NCBI RefSeq assembly: GCF_022530855.2
Contig: NZ_CP099567.1
Span: forward strand, 1,612,001 to 1,676,000
Direction of reading: 5' to 3'
Origin: Candidatus Vondammii sp. HM_W22
GTDB taxonomy: Bacteria > Pseudomonadota > Gammaproteobacteria > Chromatiales > Chromatiaceae
Length of the DNA: 64,000 nt
This document shows, piece after piece, positions 55,777 through 64,000 of this stretch. Below the pieces are notes generated by a model that did not search any database, was not told the origin of the DNA, and saw only the letters and a program-made list of their open reading frames with translations. Position 1 is the first letter of the stretch. Each line of letters starts with the position of its first letter. The position numbers and the translations under genes were made by a program.

Positions 55777-56605
55777 CTCCCTTGATGAATTCTTCTGGCA
55801 CGGTGATTTGGTAAACCGGATCAAACTTACCGCCTTTTACCAGCATGCGCTTACCACTGCCTAAATCGATATGTTCGCGTTCTATACTTTTTAGCCACTG
55901 GTGCTGATGACGGTCTGCAAAGAAAAAGAATAATCGTTTAACCTTTATGCTCTTTGTTTTCTCTAGTAACGCTTGCATCCGGCGTGGGCTGATATTGACT
56001 AACCCCTCCATAATGACATCCGCCATATGAAAGGTTTCGTCTTTGGGTAACTCATCAAGCAGCTCAAGATAAGCGCGTTCAGGGGTGGACATAACCAATG
56101 GCCATTTCCATTGCCCCCAATGCGTGACTCGAAAACCACCGTCTAAGACCGCACCTTCTACGCTTGGCGTATCCAAGGATAGCGGTGTATTTGTTGGCGT
56201 GGACTGAGGCAGTACGCGCTGGCGATTGTGGGTAATAAATTGCTGATTGAGAGGCAGCTTTAGAAGCCACGAGGGCAGCTTATCGTCACAATAAAGATGG
56301 ATGTTTTTTTGAGATTGTGGGACATAATGTGCATAGCCTTGAAGCTCTAAGGCAGTGCGTCCACCAACTGAAATCGAATAGCCTAAAAGAGTTTGTAGGG
56401 AAACAACCACCTGCTCCCAGCTTATTTCACCGCGCGGACGACGAAATACACTGCGCGTTGGCTGCTGCAACCACCCTGCTGAAACATACTGGCTACGCAA
56501 AGAACGAGAGTATCCGTTGCGCTCTAACCATGCCGCATCAACAAGCAATCCTTCAGGTAGGGATTGCTCTAAGCGGTTTAATTTATTTCCAGTTTGCACT
56601 TTCAT
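55760..56605 (-). CDS. abiEi: AbiEi-family antitoxin (type IV toxin-antitoxin)
   Basis: 281 aa from MKVQTGNKLNRLEQSLPEGL. A winged-helix N-terminus (AAWLERNGYSRSLRSQYVSA, WLQQPTRSVFRRP) is followed by the C-terminal AbiEi antitoxin domain (GGRTALELQGYAHYVPQ, STPERAYLELLDELP, GLVNISPRRMQALLEKTKSI). AbiEi neutralises AbiEii without stable contact and autorepresses the operon by binding inverted repeats at its promoter. An upstream TTG start (56614) is possible, but the ATG matches relatives better. It heads the minus-strand defence series. Confidence 0.92.
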   Translation of the reverse strand: MKVQTGNKLNRLEQSLPEGLLVDAAWLERNGYSRSLRSQYVSAGWLQQPTRSVFRRPRGEISWEQVVVSLQTLLGYSISVGGRTALELQGYAHYVPQSQKNIHLYCDDKLPSWLLKLPLNQQFITHNRQRVLPQSTPTNTPLSLDTPSVEGAVLDGGFRVTHWGQWKWPLVMSTPERAYLELLDELPKDETFHMADVIMEGLVNISPRRMQALLEKTKSIKVKRLFFFFADRHQHQWLKSIEREHIDLGSGKRMLVKGGKFDPVYQITVPEEFIKGDARGL

Positions 56606-56607
56606 AC

Positions 56608-56666
56608 TGTACAAAATAAGGCATTTTCAAACTACAGTCAAGTTTAAATAATGATTGCTTTGTACA
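56608..56666 (-). promoter_or_regulatory. Candidate abiE promoter flanked by TGTACA sites
   Basis: On the minus strand: TTGACT (56641-56636), 17-bp spacer, TATTTT (56618-56613), a good sigma70 arrangement. TGTACA palindromes at 56608-56613 and 56661-56666 lie 47 bp apart (edge to edge), the inner bases forming TGTACAAA...TTTGTACA. Such paired repeats are the expected binding sites of AbiEi. The predicted transcript start is 0-3 nt from the ATG, so the mRNA would be nearly leaderless; the -10 may be slightly misplaced. Confidence 0.5.
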
Positions 56667-56724
56667 TTTTAGCTATACATATGGTGAGTTATATAAACCA
56701 TCATATTCACATCCAAGAATGGTT

Positions 56725-56970
56725 TTTTGGTCGGGGTTGAGCGGAGAAACGCTCACGGCATCCAATCTGCGCAAGGTTGGTCGAGGGTGCCTAGAGGGGC
56801 TATGACATGCCCTTTTGGTTGATGGGAAGTCCATGAAGGGAGAGCAATATCTCCTTTCTGATCGAGGTTTCCAAAGGGCGCGAAGGCTCTTTGGTCGATG
56901 GGGATGCAAGGGGAGAGCGGTAATCTCCCCTTTGCCCATGGGGTTCTTAGGGGCAGCACGGAGGCTCCCA
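56725..56970. repeat. Array of about six degenerate 34-43-nt hairpin units
   Basis: Successive units start with TTGGTCGAGGG, TTGGTTGATGGG, CTGATCGAGG, TTGGTCGATGGGG and TTGCCCATGGGG. Each ends in a small stem: GGGC-GCCC (56797-56812), GGAGA-TCTCC (56839-56854), AAAGGGC-GCTCTTT (56873-56892), GGGGAGA-TCTCCCC (56910-56930) and GGGGC-GCTCCC (56950-56969). The first (TGAGCG-CGCTCA, 56738-56755) is more divergent. Units vary in sequence while keeping their pairing, suggesting selection for RNA or DNA structure. On the minus strand an open frame of 202 codons crosses it, but looks incidental. Confidence 0.55.
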
Positions 56971-57343
56971 TAAGTGGCGATTAAACGGCCACACGTTCGC
57001 TGGTGCAGCACTTGGCTTAATGCCAATAATGCGCCATTTAAGCTCTTGTTTGAGAATGGTAATTCGAGACTTAGAGCGCCTCCTGAGGATAGAACGGACG
57101 GGGAAACGTCCTTCTCAAGATAGGTGCGGGGAGGAGAAAATGGCACATTTTGTACTACACGCACACATCTTGCGGTCATCCTTAGCCTGCACCAATAGCG
57201 AAACTGGCCAGTAGCGGGACTATGTTGTGATACAGCGCAATCCACTGTGGAAACGGATGACGGTGGCACTAACGTTGCCACAAATGCGGAGGTCAGGCAT
57301 TAGACACGAATTTCCTAACGCCTGCCCGATCAAGGTGCACCAT
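56971..57343. other. Non-coding region with further hairpins next to Tn3 copy 4
   Basis: No gene. Additional stem-loops: GGACG-CGTCC (57096-57111), GTGGCA-TGCCAC (57263-57281) and CAGGCATTAG-CTAACGCCTG (57293-57323). These share the short-stem style of the preceding array. The segment ends at the left terminal repeat of Tn3 copy 4. Confidence 0.35.
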
Positions 57344-60300
57344 GGGGTCCTAGGGATTTTCCCTCGTAAACGGACATAAACGGCTAGATCCCATGCCCTG
57401 CTTACGTTTCCGGATGTGGGTACTTTTCCTGAACAGGCTTATAACCGTCGATTGAGCTCATTAATTCGTCCAGATCCGGCAATTTCCCACTCATTTGGAA
57501 GTTGTAGGTGCCTTTCAGGTTGATGTTGTACCAGGCAACTGGGGAGGCTTGATTTGACGATCTGGATTTTTTCATCATCCTTCTGATATTCAAAGCTAGT
57601 CAGCAACTGACTGAGTATGGCCGAGTTAAAGTAGATTATAGCGTTGGTAACCAGGCGAGCACATTCGTTCCACAGTTGGATCTCCTCATCCGAGCTGCCG
57701 CGGAACTGATCACCATTGACGTTGCTGATTGCACGACGCAGTTGGTGGTAAGCCTCGCCTCGATTGAGTGCTCGCTGAACGTAGTCGCGCAGACTGACGT
57801 CATCGATGTAGTTGAGTAAATAATTCGCTTTCACCATACGATTGTATTCCGTTAGTGCCCCGAGTAACGGGTGGCTGCTTTTGTAACCTGAGAGCTTTCT
57901 AACCAATGTCGCTTGCGTTGTTTTGCGTTCATAAAGTGAGATCATGATCCGTTGTATAGTATCCCAGTGAGCCGCGATGAGCTTGGTGTTGATGGGCTTT
58001 TTCAGACTCAATTGGATTTTCTTATCCTTGTCTTCTTTGACATCGAACATCTCATTGATGACACGACCCACCTGAGCATAGCGTGGAGCAAAGCTGTACC
58101 CAAAGAGATCTAGCAATGCGAAGTTGATGTGATTGACTCCGTGCGTATCGGTAGACAGTACGTCTGGCACGATCTCGGAACTATTGTTCATCAGTAGATC
58201 GAAGATGTAGTGGGACTCGTGCTCGTTAGCACCGATCACACGAGCATTGATGGCCGCATGATTGGCGATCAAGCTCATGGCCGACACGCCTTTTTGCGTG
58301 CCAAAGTATTTTGACGAGTAACGTGTTTTAAATGTCTCACGCCGGGATTCGAACTTCTGACCATCAGCACTGGCGTGGATAACATCTTCTTGGATATTGT
58401 AGTGCTTGAAGATCGGAAGCTTAGCCGTTGCGTTGTTGATGCGATCGTTGGCTGCGTTCAGTGTTTCTAACCTCAGATAGTTCGCCTGAATGGTGCTGAG
58501 CTGATCGTAAGTGCGATCGGATATTTGAGCGATACCATAAATGCCTTGGTTGGTCGCGTTGCCCACCAAGATAGCCAACAGGTCATACTCGTGTGCTCGG
58601 CTCTTCGACTGTGCACCCAGTACATGCTTAAAGTCATCAAGGAAGCCTGTGTCGCGATCGACCATTCGCAACACATCGGCAACGCCAGTCGTGGGTAGTT
58701 GCTGGAAGAACGGATTATTGACCAAGTACTTTTTGTTGGCCGTGGGTAAGCGCCAATGGCGCTTTCCTTTGGGGTTTCTCAGGATAATATTTCGGTTGTC
58801 ATCGTGTTCTAGATAGTGACTCACTTCTTGTAATCTAACACCCAGGTTTTTGGCCATTTGGTCAATGAGTTTGTTGGGATTGGCGGCTAATTTAGGCAAC
58901 TGGGTGCGCTCTAATAGCGCGTCTTTTTCTTCTGTCCATCGCTCACGATTGACTAGATCAGCCTCCAAAGCCCTGTATTTAAACACATTTGGCAGTGTGA
59001 GCTGGCCATTCAACCGATTGGGGATTTGCAAGTAAAGGAACCATTCGTACCGACCTTTATTCATCACGCCGCTCGAGTCTTGCATGAACGACAATTGCTT
59101 CTTGGTAGGCAAGCGGCTATCCATTGCGCCGATTGAGATTTCACCATCGGCGATAAGATCACGCTGCGCACGATGCAGTGTAGCTGCCAGGCGCTGTGTT
59201 TTTTTTCACCGCCTTCAAAGTGCAAGCACAGGAATAGATCACGAAGTAAGCCTTCTCGTAAGCTCACCCGGTGATCGAAGTACTGCCACGTGGCCTCTTC
59301 AACCGATCGCTTTTGATCATTCAAAAACAGGCAAACGGATTCCAGATCTTTCGCCGCTAGAAGTTTAAAAGCATGCTGCCGTAACGCCCCAAACGGTTGT
59401 TGTTGATCTACTCTGTCGTCGATAAAAAGACGCAACACTTGCGCCGCTTTACTGACGTTACTCGCAGCTCGTTGCCAGTCTTGATAAACAGATTCTCTCG
59501 CGTATATTTTGGCTTTCTGTTTTCTTTGAAAAAGATGATGAACAAAGCCATCGGCTATTCGTTCCAGTGCCTGTTGCCAACGCGATTGCAAATAGCACAA
59601 CAAGTAGAGGCGTTGATAACCAACAGGTTGGCGTTTTAGTTTGGCACCATAGTAAGTCACTCTTTCAGCAAAGTACTGCTGATTCTTCAACGATATTGAT
59701 AGCTGACTTAAAACCTCATCGACTTCTAGCATCCAAGATTGAATGTGCTGATGTACGGCGAGTTCTTTTTGCAACTCACTCCTTGTAATGTTCTTAGCCG
59801 CCATTCTTAACCGCCGTAGAGTCAGTGGGTCATTGCCTTCGACAAAGTCAGACAACATAGAAGTCAAGTCAACAGAGATGAGGTCTTCGAGTTGGCGAAT
59901 GAGTTGATCGTTGGTAGCACTGACGACATCACTGATCAAGTCTTGCAAAACTGAGTACCCAGGAATGCTAATTTTTTGTGCCGCTAAGTATTCAATAGCC
60001 CTGTCAAACAACGCTCGCGGTTGAGCCCATGCTTGTGCGTGTTCGCGAAGGTCTATTGTCAGCGCGGCGCTGTGCCGTTCGTTCTCCCAGCGTTGATGGT
60101 TTGTTAATTCGTATATGCGATGATAGATACGCACACGAGTTTTTTGTAGTTAGATTGAAGGGACTCAGACCGGAACCGGGAAACACTTCTGAGCAGACAT
60201 ATTTAATATCATGCTTGATCTGGTGGTAGCCGGGACTCAAAGAAATGGGCTTCACTTTAAAGTAGCCGAGCAACACAACGAACATGCAGCGTTGATCACG

Positions 60301-60585
60301 CCTGCGAATCTTCTGGCACTGGGCCAATTCGATATCATTGAGTGTGAAGAAGAATCGTTGATCGTTTTGATTGAGTGCTGGCGGGCCGAACAAGTCAACA
60401 ATTTCCGCTTCGGTGAGGATCTTGAGTCGTTTCTCTGTGGTCATAATCGTTACCTAAAGGCCACGATTCTAGCCAAATTACCCTAAAATGTTCGGAAATC
60501 GAAAAGTACCCCTCTCGGGAAACGTAGGCGGGGAAAGGGATCTAGCCGTTTATGTCCGTTTACGAGGGAAAATCCCTAGGACCCC
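57344..60585 (-). mobile_element. Tn3-family, IS1071-like element, copy 4
   Basis: 3242 bp with both terminal inverted repeats. Flanks ACCAT (57339-57343) and ACCTT (60586-60590) match at four of five bases, possibly a decayed target duplication. The element is in inverted orientation to copy 3. Confidence 0.92.
57439..60444 (-). pseudogene. tnpA: Tn3-family transposase, doubly frameshifted
   Basis: Relative to copy 1 there is one extra T near 60144-60152 (breaking after SPFNLT) and two extra T in a run now eight long (59199-59206, breaking after FEGGEK). The frame pieces are 60444-60004, 60134-59064 and 59124-57439. The last, 561 codons, keeps the DDE domain. Homopolymer indels may be real or sequencing errors. 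Confidence 0.88.
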
Positions 60586-60829
60586 ACCTTCGGGACAATC
60601 CGCCATCGAACCAAGCGTTCCAAGGGCTGCCTATCGCGTGACGGCATGCTATACACATGATGTTCAAACCCGGCCTGTGTGCCGAGAAGAAGTGGAGACG
60701 ATTACGGGGTTTCGATTACCTGGCGAAGGTGATAACCGGAATCAAATTTAACGAGGGTGTTGAGGTAGCAAGAGTCGATCAGGTCGCCGCTTGATTCAAC
60801 TGGCTAAGCACCAGATTTGACTATAACTC
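60586..60829 (+). mobile_element. IS256-family right-end fragment (right arm)
   Basis: Right-arm counterpart of 33415-33658: transposase C-terminus and terminal repeat ending CTATAACTC at 60829, cut on the left by Tn3 copy 4. Confidence 0.85.
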
Positions 60830-60830
60830 G

Positions 60831-61046
60831 GATATTCTTGCCTCGAGCCAATCCACGGGTATTACTTTTACCACGGTACAAAAGTTTGTACTGCTGGGGG
60901 GGACTAGCCACACCATTCTCAGCAAACGGCGCAATATTGTGATGGCGAGTGATGAGGCTCACCGGAGTCAGTATGGTGATAAAGCCAAATTAAACCTTAA
61001 AATAAGTAATGGATTAGCAGGTTACCGAACTGATAAAGTTGGGTGA
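60831..61046 (+). pseudogene. Orphan HsdR fragment (right arm)
   Basis: Identical 72-codon piece (GITFTTVQKF, MASDEAHRSQYGD) of a second type I restriction enzyme, next to the IS256 end. It is followed by the unidentified short frame YREVQIEQAVIIWEIATNPD up to 61166. Confidence 0.7.
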
Positions 61047-61181
61047 TTGTTTATACCGCGAAGTTCAGATTGAGCAGGCAGTTATCATCTGGGAAATTGC
61101 GACTAATCCGGATCCCGCTAAGGACAATATAGCAAACAAGCATAGATCGAGCATTGAAGCTGTTAGGTAGGTTACAGGAGA

Positions 61182-61778
61182 TCAGGGGACAGTGATTCCC
61201 TCTTTGGCCAGTATGGCGACGAGCCGGATCAGTGGTAGGCCAATCAGTGTATTCGGGTCATCTCCCTCCAAATATTCGAGTAGTGCGATTCCCAAGCCTT
61301 CCGATTTAAAACTTCCTGCGCAGTTATAAGGTTTTTCCGCATCAAGGTAGCGTTCTATCTGTTGTTGTTCGAGTACTCTAAAATGGACGTAAAAGGGTTC
61401 GCACAAGCTTTGGCGCTTTCCAGAGGCGCTGTTGTGCAGGCAGAGGCCGGTATAAAAAGTTACGTGTTTTCCAGATGCACGCTGCAATTGCTCAATAGCA
61501 CTCTGACGATTTTCTGGCTTCCCAAGAATTTTTCCATCGATGCATGCCACTTGGTCGGAGCCGATTATCAGGCTGTCAGGGAAGTCTGTGGCAACCGCTA
61601 GCGCTTTCTCTTCAGCAAGCCGAGAGACAAGTGCCTGAGGAGACTCTTCCGGTTTTGCCGATTCATCGATATCAGGGGTGGCCGTTGAGAAAGGGAGTCC
61701 AAGCTTTTCGAGCAAGGCTTTGCGAAAGGGCGATGTAGAAGCTAGAACCAGCCTGATTTTTTCTGAATGGCTTTTCAT
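61182..61778 (-). CDS. yceF: Maf/YceF nucleoside triphosphate pyrophosphatase, intact copy
   Basis: 198 aa; hydrolyses non-canonical nucleotides (YceF type: 7-methyl-GTP) to monophosphates in the cytoplasm. Conserved motifs: [17 protein letters not shown] (substrate loop), [34 protein letters not shown] (catalytic Asp), GSFKSEGLGIALLEYLEGDD and TLIGLPL. The YceF-like C-terminus CAGSFKSEG distinguishes it from YhdE. The usual neighbours (rpmF, plsX) are absent; it is surrounded by IS fragments and duplicated, the other copy being frameshifted. Confidence 0.93.
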   Translation of the reverse strand: MKSHSEKIRLVLASTSPFRKALLEKLGLPFSTATPDIDESAKPEESPQALVSRLAEEKALAVATDFPDSLIIGSDQVACIDGKILGKPENRQSAIEQLQRASGKHVTFYTGLCLHNSASGKRQSLCEPFYVHFRVLEQQQIERYLDAEKPYNCAGSFKSEGLGIALLEYLEGDDPNTLIGLPLIRLVAILAKEGITVP

Positions 61779-61830
61779 CTATGCTGCTTTGTGAATTGAT
61801 AAACGATTCAAAGTGTTAACAGAAACTGGT

Positions 61831-61851
61831 AAAAACAGCGCTGTTTTTTTT
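61831..61851. terminator. Palindromic terminator-like hairpin upstream of maf (right arm)
   Basis: AAAAACAGCGCTGTTTTT palindrome followed by a T-run, the counterpart of 32391-32412. Confidence 0.45.
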
Positions 61852-61963
61852 GGTCAGAATTCAGACAGTGAGTAAACCGGCTGTCACCTTATATCGTCTA
61901 AGCTGCTTTGGCCATCGAGAATCGGTACTACTTACTTCTTGCGCGGGATTGAAATACAAAAAA

Positions 61964-62673
61964 CAGAGGCTGCCCTAGTTAATCAGCTAAATTTGTCTTT
62001 AACCCATTGATTCATCTGTTTTAACTGACTTTCTGGCATCACTGTTATTAAATCGCCATTCAAATTCCTTCAAAAAGGGATGAAAATGGTCTTCTGGTAC
62101 CCCATTAAATTGACGCATATGCCGCTTTGCCTGGTTCCACATTCTCTATTCTGTTAATGCGGTTAGGCTTGTTTGCAAATAGCTTACTGTGGTTTATTCG
62201 ATGGCGCTTAAATTCTGAGACATCAATACATTATAGCTTCTCCATGCGTCAGTATAGCAATAGTGTCGGGCTTTACACCTGTTGCCTAAATTATAAGCAT
62301 TAACGTTCTGACTTTAGCATCTGGAACAATAACGGTAAATACCTTATTGTTGCGCTTTAGTAAGTCAAATACAGGAACTTTACCGACTGCGCCTTGACCT
62401 CCTTTTCCTTTGCGCCTACCACCAAAATAACTTTCGTCTGCTTCTATTTCTCCGTCCAGCAATTCCAAATGCTCACTGTAGTCATAGATAACCTGTCTAA
62501 GTCGATGAAAGCAATATCCCGTCATTGCTTCATTGGTGCCAACTAAAGAGGCGGCTGTTCGTGCTATTGTGCCCGCTATAAATAGCTCGATTAATCGACT
62601 TTGTTTGTACCTACTTAATCTGCTCTTTCCCACTTTGCTATCCTAAAATAATTTATTTATCTAGGATAGCCCC
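61964..62673 (-). mobile_element. IS1595-family element, internally deleted (right arm)
   Basis: Reverse-complement copy of 31567-32276 with the same truncated transposase (frame 62633-62286) and the same deletion; terminal CCCC at 62673. Confidence 0.85.
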
Positions 62674-62702
62674 AACTTCAATTTTTTAGACCATCCTTAA
62701 GA

Positions 62703-62851
62703 GGGCCTCTGATCAATTGGTGAATCGGTGCCTGATGGCTGAAATCTCCCAGCTCTGCGTTGAAAATCTTGCCAATAGTCGGCTATTATCGCCTTTATAC
62801 TGGAAGATTTTAACTCGTCATCCATCTGATTCAGAATTAATCAGAGGTTCC
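62703..62851. mobile_element. MITE-like 149-bp element (right arm)
   Basis: Counterpart of 31389-31537; CCTCTGAT-type imperfect terminal repeats, no coding capacity. Confidence 0.5.
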
Positions 62852-62919
62852 TTAGTGTTAATGCAATCCTCCCTGATAAAAGGCCCATCACAAATTAGAG
62901 TTCTCCGGTTAAACTAACC

Positions 62920-63550
62920 ACAGACAGGAGAACGAAGATAAAGAAGAGCAGACATACCGAAAGCCAGATTATCCGTATTTTGAAGGAAGTAGAGGGCGGT
63001 AGGAAGGTGAAGGAGGTCTGCCGGGAATAGGGTATATCCGATGCCACCTACTACAACTGGAAGAGAAAATATGGTGGTAGGCATCAGATATCAAGCGTCT
63101 AAAAGAGCTTGAAAATGAGAACAGGCGTCTCAAGCAGATGTTCGCCAATTTAAGCCTGGAACATGCCGCACTTAAGGATGTCATTGAAAAAAAGCTCTAA
63201 AGCCAGCTGAGAAGCGCGAACTGGTTGATTATCTGCAAGACGAGCATGTTCTGACTCAACGTGCAGCCTGCAGGGTGATCAATATTAGTTGAAGCAGTTA
63301 TAACTATATACAGAACGGGACCGGCCCGTTATAGATGCACTGCAACAGCTGGCGACGAAACAACCAACGTATGGATTTGGTTTGATGTTCGACACGCTCC
63401 GGCGTGAAGGAAAGCCCTGGAACCATAAGCGGGTATACTGCATATACAAGCTACTGAAGCTTAATTTCAGACGCAAGGGTAAAAAGTAGTTGCCTAACCG
63501 TAATCCTCAGCCGCTGGTTGTTCCGGAGGCAATGAATCAATTATGGTCAA
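62920..63550 (+). pseudogene. Decayed IS3-family (IS407-like) transposase (right arm)
   Basis: Counterpart of 30690-31320. OrfA pieces RHTESQIIRILKEVEGGRKV, KRLKELENENRRLKQMFANL and ALKDVIEKKL are readable on the plus strand, with a stop in the HTH and frameshifts beyond. OrfB pieces include ALQQLATKQPTYGFGLMFDT. Confidence 0.75.
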
Positions 63551-63669
63551 TGGATTTTATGAGTGATTCACTGATGACCGGAAGGCGTTTTAGAACATTC
63601 AACATTGTGATTATCTTTTTTGTGTCTGTCATGATTGATTCTTGTTATCAGTAAATGGTTGATCTGCTC

Positions 63670-64000
63670 TGGTCAAGTCGAACCGGACACATTCAATTGA
63701 GACAGTTCATAGTTAATCGGTGACAAACTACCATTGGCAGTGTGTAACCGATCTTTGTTGTAGTAGCGGATGTAATCCGCGACATCGTACTTCATGTGCT
63801 CTCGTGTAGGTTGAGACACTTTTAAAATCCAGTCATGCTTCAAGCTGCCAAAAAAACGTTCAACTACCGCATTGTCCCAACAAGCACCTACATCTCCCAT
63901 CGACGAGCGTAGGCCATGATTTTCTAATAAATGTCGGTGCGACTTGCTCGTGTACTGTGATCCGCGATCACTGTGAAACACTAAACCCTTGTTAGGTTGG
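63670..64000 (-). mobile_element. IS3-family (IS3-group) element end (right arm, runs off window)
   Basis: Terminal TGGTCAAGTCGAACCGGACA at 63670, followed by the C-terminal 102 codons of OrfB (FHSDRGSQYTSKSHRHLLEN, VVERFFGSLKHDWILKV). Counterpart of 30241-30571; the rest is beyond the window. Confidence 0.88.

Larger units (their letters stand above)
57344..64000 (-). repeat. Right arm of the 6.66-kb inverted repeat
   Basis: Reverse complement of 30241-36908 with a few indels. It carries the intact maf. It runs off the window end still matching, so the duplicated unit is longer than seen here. Confidence 0.93.

Noticed and set aside
56725-56970. CRISPR array
   Set aside because: Units are back to back without unique spacers, vary in length and sequence, and have no conserved direct repeat; no cas genes are nearby.
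56725-56970. ToxI-type repeat antitoxin of a type III toxin-antitoxin system
   Set aside because: Repeats of about the right length, but no ToxN-like nuclease gene is adjacent and the units are too divergent. Kept only as a hairpin array.
56673-57281. 202-aa protein on the minus strand across the hairpin array
   Set aside because: Low-complexity Pro/Arg/Ser-rich translation with repeats that follow the nucleotide units; no start context and no domain. The overlapping frames are equally open, so it looks incidental.
57293-57323. Integron attC site
   Set aside because: The CAGGCATTAG-CTAACGCCTG stem resembles an attC inverted core, but the second pair of core sites and the GTTRRRY consensus are lacking, and there is no integrase.
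36909-57343. Composite transposon mobilised as a unit by Tn3 copies 3 and 4
   Set aside because: Both flanking transposases are frameshifted, the ends lack matching target duplications, and the repeated arms extend far beyond the Tn3 elements, so an inverted duplication explains the layout better, though trans-mobilisation by copy 1 is not excluded.

Overview
The window looks like a gammaproteobacterial chromosome segment. Homoserine dehydrogenase beside an AlaC-type aminotransferase, purF beside cvpA, YceF-type Maf and paired CorC/HlyC-like membrane proteins all have that character. It carries a very heavy load of insertion sequences and decaying genes, as expected in a host-associated or recently bottlenecked lineage. 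A sulfur-oxidising symbiont-like organism would fit, but that is inference and no species can be named from the sequence.

Layout. 1-15.2 kb is mostly core: the end of a metal-chelate/cobalamin ABC importer (FecCD-type permease and ATPase), an AEC transporter split by an IS256-family element with a clear 9-bp target duplication, the wreck of a lutABC lactate-utilisation operon, sprT, an RpfE-like gene, hom, an alaC-like aminotransferase, an Mth938-like gene, two dead IS elements, a conserved exported protein, purF and cvpA. 15.7-20 kb holds an intact Tn3-family, IS1071-like element (long terminal inverted repeats, transposase only) abutting a truncated second copy in the opposite orientation. 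20-27.1 kb is the eroded remains of a conjugative element: virB6, eexN, virB5 and virB4 fragments, an intact Fic protein, a broken second Fic protein, a frameshifted mobC and a broken relaxase. It is packed with nested IS3- and IS5-family elements.

A 6.66-kb segment (dead IS elements, maf/yceF, an orphan hsdR fragment, an IS256 fragment and a complete Tn3 element) is present twice in inverted orientation, at 30241-36908 and 57344-64000. It brackets a 20.4-kb interior. The interior contains two overlapping CNNM/CBS (CorC-like) genes and then an apparent mobilizable element: tRNA-like 3' end remnant, MobC, relaxase, ArdA anti-restriction protein, an IS407-group insertion, and a defence island read on the minus strand. 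The island order is abiEi-abiEii, an HTH protein, mrr, hsdM, hsdS, hsdR, then a small four-helix membrane protein and a soluble partner.

How the parts fit. The last two island genes are joined to hsdR by a 4-nt ATGA overlap and to each other by a 3-nt gap. They resemble the KwaA/KwaB (Kiwa) architecture, which makes a compound restriction plus membrane-sensor module the most interesting candidate system here. hsdR itself is broken by one in-frame TGA at an expected tryptophan, so as sequenced the type I system should methylate but not cut. Indel differences between the inverted arms, and shared scars between IS copies, record a history of inverted duplication that long reads should verify.
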